Shown here: in pieces, positions 5,762 to 8,663 of the stretch
Position numbering within the stretch: the first letter of the stretch is position 1
Layout: every line of letters starts with the position of its first letter
DNA from: Mobilitalea sp.
GTDB lineage: Bacteria; Bacillota_A; Clostridia; Lachnospirales; Lachnospiraceae
Length of the DNA: 8,663 nt
Assembly (NCBI GenBank): GCA_029974875.1
Contig: JARKQP010000866.1
Coordinates: 1 to 8,663 of the forward strand
Direction: 5' to 3'
Program-made: the position numbers and the translations under genes
Notes under the pieces: model-generated
The model's input: only the letters and a program-made list of their open reading frames with translations
Told to the model about the DNA's origin: nothing
Databases searched by the model: none

Positions 5762-5817
5762 AAAAGGCGTGGTAAACCAACGAACGGCCCCAGAAAAGTT
5801 AGATATGGAGAAGAAAA

Positions 5818-6303
5818 TTGAAGGTGCGTAATCATAGAGGTTGGACGAGAGCTGGTTGGCTTTTGTTTTATTTGTATATTATTTTATTGTCTTATTTTTT
5901 GTTTTTTAGTGAGCATTACGGAAGGGATTGCATAACTCCCGGATATCGGTATAACCTGGTTTTGTTTAAGGAGATTAGGCGTTTTATAGAATACCGGCAG
6001 CAGTTAGGGCTGGAGAGCTTTGTAGTAAATATCGTAGGAAATATACTGGCCTTTGCACCTTTTGGGTTCCTGCTTCCCATGCTGAATAAAAGATACCGTG
6101 GTTTCTTTACCATAACCTTTTTAAGCTTATTATTCAGCCTGGGTGTAGAGCTGGTCCAGATGTATTTTAAGGTCGGGATATTTGATGTGGATGATATATT
6201 CCTAAATACGGTTGGCGGGATGCTGGGATATATTTTTTGCCGTATTTTTGGAGCTCTTTTTCTGAGGAAATCCTCTTGGAAATCAAAGAAAAAATCCTCT
6301 TGA
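5818..6303 (+). CDS. VanZ-family integral membrane protein
   Basis: A 161-residue protein with about four hydrophobic helices: residues 12-31, 67-89, 96-115 and 127-149. The VanZ-family signature is clear: N71-x2-GN, F79-x-PFGFLLP, E111-x2-Q114 and FDVDDIFLNTVGGMLGY at 122-138. VanZ-like proteins are named after the teicoplanin-resistance protein of enterococci; most clostridial members are chromosomal and of unknown function, so no resistance role is claimed. The start is TTG at 5818, chosen because GGAG (5807-5810) lies 7 bases upstream and the nearby ATG at 5805 reads into a stop after eight codons. The last residues (RKSSWKSKKKSS) are coded by the first two units of a 24-bp tandem repeat, and the stop falls inside unit 2, so the basic tail seems to be a recent by-product of repeat growth. 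First gene of the probable operon. Confidence 0.85.
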   Translation: MKVRNHRGWTRAGWLLFYLYIILLSYFLFFSEHYGRDCITPGYRYNLVLFKEIRRFIEYRQQLGLESFVVNIVGNILAFAPFGFLLPMLNKRYRGFFTITFLSLLFSLGVELVQMYFKVGIFDVDDIFLNTVGGMLGYIFCRIFGALFLRKSSWKSKKKSS

Positions 6304-6413
6304 AAGCCAAAGGGAGAAATCTCTTGAAAACTAAAGAGAAAATGCTCTTAAAAATCAAAGAGAAAATGCTCTTAAGAACCAGAGGGAAAATGCTCTTAAA
6401 AACCAGAGAGGAT
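6270..6413 (+). repeat. Six-copy 24-bp tandem repeat across the VanZ gene end
   Basis: Six units of exactly 24 bp start at 6270, 6294, 6318, 6342, 6366 and 6390, with the core pattern CTCTTGAAAA-C-AAAGAGAAA. Units 1-2 read ATCCTCTTG, unit 3 AATCTCTTG and units 4-6 ATGCTCTTA, a left-to-right drift. Because 24 is a multiple of three, each frame gives 8-residue repeats. A different plus frame stays open over the array to 6425 and would give a cationic (I/M)LLKxKEK repeat, but its only start is a TTG (6237) without a ribosome binding site. The array ends 33 bp before the next gene. Confidence 0.9.
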
Positions 6414-6446
6414 AGGAAAGAGTAAGGAAAGCAGGAGGAAGTAGAC

Positions 6447-6776
6447 ATGCTGTTTAAGAAGGATAAGGAAATGATTCATTTTTCCGGCAGAAGGCATACG
6501 AAGACAGGGATTGCATCCACTGCAATCGGAGGAGTGGTAATCCTGGGCTTTTTGGCGCTCAGCATCAGTTCAAGCACTGTACGGGGAAATGGCGGGATGC
6601 TGCTTGGCGTCTTTGGGATTTTATTATTTGCACTGTCTGTTTTTGGATTTTATCTATCCTATAAGGCTTTTAAGAAAAAGGATATCTTTTATCGTTATCC
6701 GGTCATCGGGGCAGGCTTAAACGGTGTTATGGCGATTTTGTTTTTAGTACTTTATATATTAGGTATCATTGCATAA
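6447..6776 (+). CDS. Small three-helix membrane protein (DUF6142-like)
   Basis: A 109-residue protein with a basic N-terminus (MLFKKDKEMIHFSGRRHTK) and three hydrophobic segments: residues 21-41, 50-72 and 86-108, the last reaching the C-terminus. The cytoplasmic-looking loop KAFKKKDIFYRYPVIG (73-88) is typical of a family of small clostridial membrane proteins; from memory the layout and length match DUF6142, which has no known function. AGGAGG (6433-6438) lies 8 bases before the ATG. It is 143 bp after the VanZ gene, with the tandem repeat array between, and 29 bp before the HD gene, so it is probably co-transcribed. A link to envelope function is inferred only from its membrane nature and its VanZ neighbour. 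Confidence 0.75.
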   Translation: MLFKKDKEMIHFSGRRHTKTGIASTAIGGVVILGFLALSISSSTVRGNGGMLLGVFGILLFALSVFGFYLSYKAFKKKDIFYRYPVIGAGLNGVMAILFLVLYILGIIA

Positions 6777-6805
6777 AAATAGGAGATTTTTAAGGAGGAT
6801 TGGAA

Positions 6806-7393
6806 ATGACAAGATTAGAACAGCAGATAAACTTCATCCTGGAGGTGGACAAGCTTAAGAATATCGTAAGGCAGAATTATTTATCGGATGGAAGCCGTAA
6901 GGAGGATGACGCAGACCATTCCTGGCATCTTGCATTAATGTGTGCCATCTTAAGTGAGCATTCCAATGAAAAGATTGATATAGTAAAGACGATGGTTATG
7001 TTGTTGATCCACGACATTGTTGAAATTGATGCGGGGGACACCTATGCTTATGATGCCGAATTCAACCTGTCAAAGCAGGAGAGGGAATTAGCTGCTGCAG
7101 AGCGTATTTTTCATTTGCTGCCGGAGGATCAGGCAAAGGAGCTGCGCAGCCTTTGGGATGAGTTTGAGACAAACGAGACACCGGAGGCAAGATTTGCCGC
7201 TACCCTGGACCGTGTCCAGCCATTTTTATTAAATGCAGCGAGCGGCGGAAAGTCCTGGAAGGAGCATGGGATAACCTTTTCCCAGGTAATGCAGCGTAAT
7301 ACCGTGACGCCTGACGGCTCCGAGGCGCTGTGGAATTACCAGTATGAGTTAATGAAGAAGCAGGTGGAGCTGGGAAACCTAATTAATGAATAA
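6806..7393 (+). CDS. HD-domain phosphohydrolase (COG1896 / YfbR-HDDC2 type)
   Basis: A 195-residue soluble protein. The HD-superfamily metal ligands are visible: H38 in DADHSWH (35-41), H69-D70 in LLIHDIVEIDAGDT (66-79) and D135 in ATLDRVQP (132-139). The E73 and D78 that follow the HD pair, and the length of about 195, fit the COG1896 group, whose studied members (YfbR of E. coli, HDDC2) are 5'-deoxynucleotidases acting on nucleoside monophosphates. Activity on dNMPs is therefore likely but inferred. The start is taken as ATG 6806 rather than TTG 6800, because AAGGAGG (6792-6798) is 7 bases from the ATG but only 1 from the TTG. It is 29 bp after the DUF6142-like gene and 13 bp before the aminopeptidase gene, so it lies in one operon. 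Confidence 0.85.
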   Translation: MTRLEQQINFILEVDKLKNIVRQNYLSDGSRKEDDADHSWHLALMCAILSEHSNEKIDIVKTMVMLLIHDIVEIDAGDTYAYDAEFNLSKQERELAAAERIFHLLPEDQAKELRSLWDEFETNETPEARFAATLDRVQPFLLNAASGGKSWKEHGITFSQVMQRNTVTPDGSEALWNYQYELMKKQVELGNLINE

Positions 7394-7406
7394 GCGGAGG
7401 GTGGAT

Positions 7407-8663
7407 ATGGAATACAAGGATTTATTGAAGGAAGAGAATACAGCTATCAGGGAGAGGTATGAGCTTGCAATGGAGCGAATTGCCCTGATCGAAGAGGAAA
7501 AGACGGTTAGCGGGAGGATGTTTCCATACTTCCAAAGTGTAGCTTCCTTTGTACTACTGGTGAAGAATGTTGTGACATTAATGGAGGAAGGGCGGTTAAA
7601 AGCCCTGGCGGAAAAGGAGCTAAAGGCTTTAAACAGTGCCTTATATAATGATATTGCCGGCGATAATTATCTGGTCAGCTTCGCAAATCCGACCTATGCC
7701 TGTGGGCAGCTGGGAGACCGTTATGGCAAGCTGTTAGCCTTCCTGTATACGGAGCTGCGTTCTATCCTGGTATATGCCTTTGAGCAGAGGTTGTATGAGC
7801 TTACGATTTATCTGGAGCTTTTTATTGAGGTTTATAATTATTTTGAAGAGGAAGACGGGTATACGTATAAGGATGTAAAGAGGGCGGTTTATGATTTTAT
7901 GAGCGATTACTGCGATGTCCTGGTGGCTGCAAGGAACCGGGAGCTGCTGGATGCCGGCATGTCCTTTGCCAGGGATATCATTATGGAATCAGACCTGCAG
8001 GATATCCGCTATCTCTATTATTTTGGGGAGCACATTACGGAAAATGAGATAAGAACCGCACGCTTTTTAAATTCCATGCCTGAGGAGCAGGTAAAGGCTA
8101 TGGCAGATACCTTCACAGAGGGTTACCGTATCGGCTTTGTGACAGGCAGGAAGGATTTAAGTAAAAAAAGAATTGTAAATATCCGTTACCAGATCGGCTT
8201 TGAGCGTATGGTCTACTATGCGGTTTTGAACTTTAGGAAGCTGGGGCTGGAAACCACCATCCAGCGGGCGGCTTACAATGCGGTAAATAAGCGCCAGCAT
8301 TTAAAGATCGGCTATCATTCTACCAGTCCGAGCAAACAATATGATTATGACCACCGGTTTGATACAGGGCTGTTGTTTGACAAGGCCTTCCAGAGAAGAA
8401 AAATAGAAAGTGTAAAGCTGTCCTACGAGCAATTAAAGGATAAGGCTGCTGTTTATGCCGGGCCCGCCGTAATTGAGGTATTCGGGGAAGAATTATTTGC
8501 CCCGGAGGATAAAAAAGAGGCCGTAAAGCTGAATAAGCGCCAGCAGAAGCTGACGGTAGAATGCACCAATGAAGAGAATATGCTGATGCAGGAATATCTG
8601 AGGATGGAGGAGGTTTCCTTTACGATTATCTCCTATCCTGTGCCTGAGATCGGCAAGGATTAT
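7407..8663 (+). CDS. N-terminal part of a long M29-like aminopeptidase
   Basis: The frame runs open from ATG 7407 to the window edge, 419 codons, with the 3' part missing. GGAGGG (7396-7401) is 5 bases before the ATG, and the gap from the HD gene is 13 bp. Residues about 1-190 are helical, with many charged residues and no signal peptide. From residue about 194 the sequence (RYLYYFGEHITENEIRTARF, then GYRIGFVTGRKDLSKKR, YDYDHRFDTGLLFDKAF and YAGPAVIEVFGEE) matches what I recall of a family of roughly 700-residue clostridial proteins annotated as leucyl aminopeptidase or aminopeptidase T, which have an M29 metallopeptidase domain at the C-terminus. The metal-binding residues would lie beyond the window, so catalysis cannot be checked here. 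Probably a cytoplasmic peptidase that trims N-terminal residues from peptides. Confidence 0.7.
   Translation, partial: MEYKDLLKEENTAIRERYELAMERIALIEEEKTVSGRMFPYFQSVASFVLLVKNVVTLMEEGRLKALAEKELKALNSALYNDIAGDNYLVSFANPTYACGQLGDRYGKLLAFLYTELRSILVYAFEQRLYELTIYLELFIEVYNYFEEEDGYTYKDVKRAVYDFMSDYCDVLVAARNRELLDAGMSFARDIIMESDLQDIRYLYYFGEHITENEIRTARFLNSMPEEQVKAMADTFTEGYRIGFVTGRKDLSKKRIVNIRYQIGFERMVYYAVLNFRKLGLETTIQRAAYNAVNKRQHLKIGYHSTSPSKQYDYDHRFDTGLLFDKAFQRRKIESVKLSYEQLKDKAAVYAGPAVIEVFGEELFAPEDKKEAVKLNKRQQKLTVECTNEENMLMQEYLRMEEVSFTIISYPVPEIGKDY

Larger units (their letters stand above)
5474..5817. other. 344-bp divergent intergenic promoter region
   Basis: AT-rich and without a gene on either strand. 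It separates the divergent hydrogenase-like (minus) and VanZ-family (plus) genes. It contains paired direct repeats that form candidate minus-strand promoters (5555-5594), an inverted repeat ATTAA/TTAAT at 5677-5691, a GGAACA/TGTTCC inverted repeat (5703-5722) and a good plus-strand promoter (5733-5761). Nothing recognisable as a riboswitch was seen. Confidence 0.7.

Noticed and set aside
5818..6303. Teicoplanin resistance gene vanZ
   Set aside because: Only the family fold signature is present. No vanA-type cluster (vanHAX, vanRS) is in the window, and most clostridial VanZ-family genes are not resistance genes.
6270..6413. CRISPR array
   Set aside because: The six 24-bp units are directly adjacent without spacers and they diverge from each other, so this is a tandem repeat.
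6167..6448. A 93-codon minus-strand open frame with an FKSIFSL repeat
   Set aside because: The repeat arises because the 24-bp array keeps several frames open. The strand runs against the operon and no ribosome binding site or promoter was seen.

Overview
The window looks like chromosomal DNA from a low-to-mid-GC anaerobic Firmicute, most likely a Lachnospiraceae-type clostridium. This is inferred from strong AGGAGG ribosome binding sites, an [FeFe]-hydrogenase-like protein, a secreted Ig-like surface protein with clostridial features, a VanZ-family protein, and a long M29-type aminopeptidase of a kind I associate with that family. No database search was possible, so the taxonomy is an inference.

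Layout. (1) 1-588 is the 3' end of an extracytoplasmic-looking protein with a Gly/Ser linker; a long hairpin (617-665) separates it from a convergent gene for a tiny membrane-anchored acidic protein (681-971, minus). (2) 972-1418 is a gene-poor regulatory stretch. It holds a candidate promoter with a small ORF or sRNA-like transcript, three direct repeats in exact 11-bp phase, a good -35/-10 promoter, and a leader with a hairpin and a tiny upstream ORF whose stop codon overlaps the ribosome binding site of the next gene. (3) 1419-3980 encodes an 853-residue secreted protein with two Big_2-like domains and about six Ig-like modules. (4) 4078-4184 is a very large nested palindrome, a terminator-like stem that encloses a second palindrome resembling two IS3-type ends back to back. 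(5) 4202-5473 (minus) encodes a stand-alone [FeFe]-hydrogenase-like iron-sulfur protein with altered H-cluster signature motifs. (6) 5474-5817 is a divergent promoter region. (7) 5818 to the window end is a probable operon on the plus strand: VanZ-family membrane protein, a 24-bp tandem repeat array, a three-helix membrane protein (DUF6142-like), a COG1896-type HD phosphohydrolase, and the first 419 codons of an M29-like aminopeptidase.

How the genes fit together. The surface protein appears to be separately controlled, by a promoter with phased upstream boxes plus a structured leader. The hydrogenase-like gene stands alone, with no maturation or partner subunits in view, which fits a sensory or auxiliary role better than a bulk catalytic one. 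The four-gene plus-strand cluster is tightly spaced from 6447 onward (gaps of 29 and 13 bp) and looks like a housekeeping operon. I did not find a convincing new multi-gene system. The most unusual items are the regulatory leader at 1245-1418, the nested palindrome at 4078-4184, the 24-bp repeat array that sets the VanZ stop codon, and the variant hydrogenase motifs.
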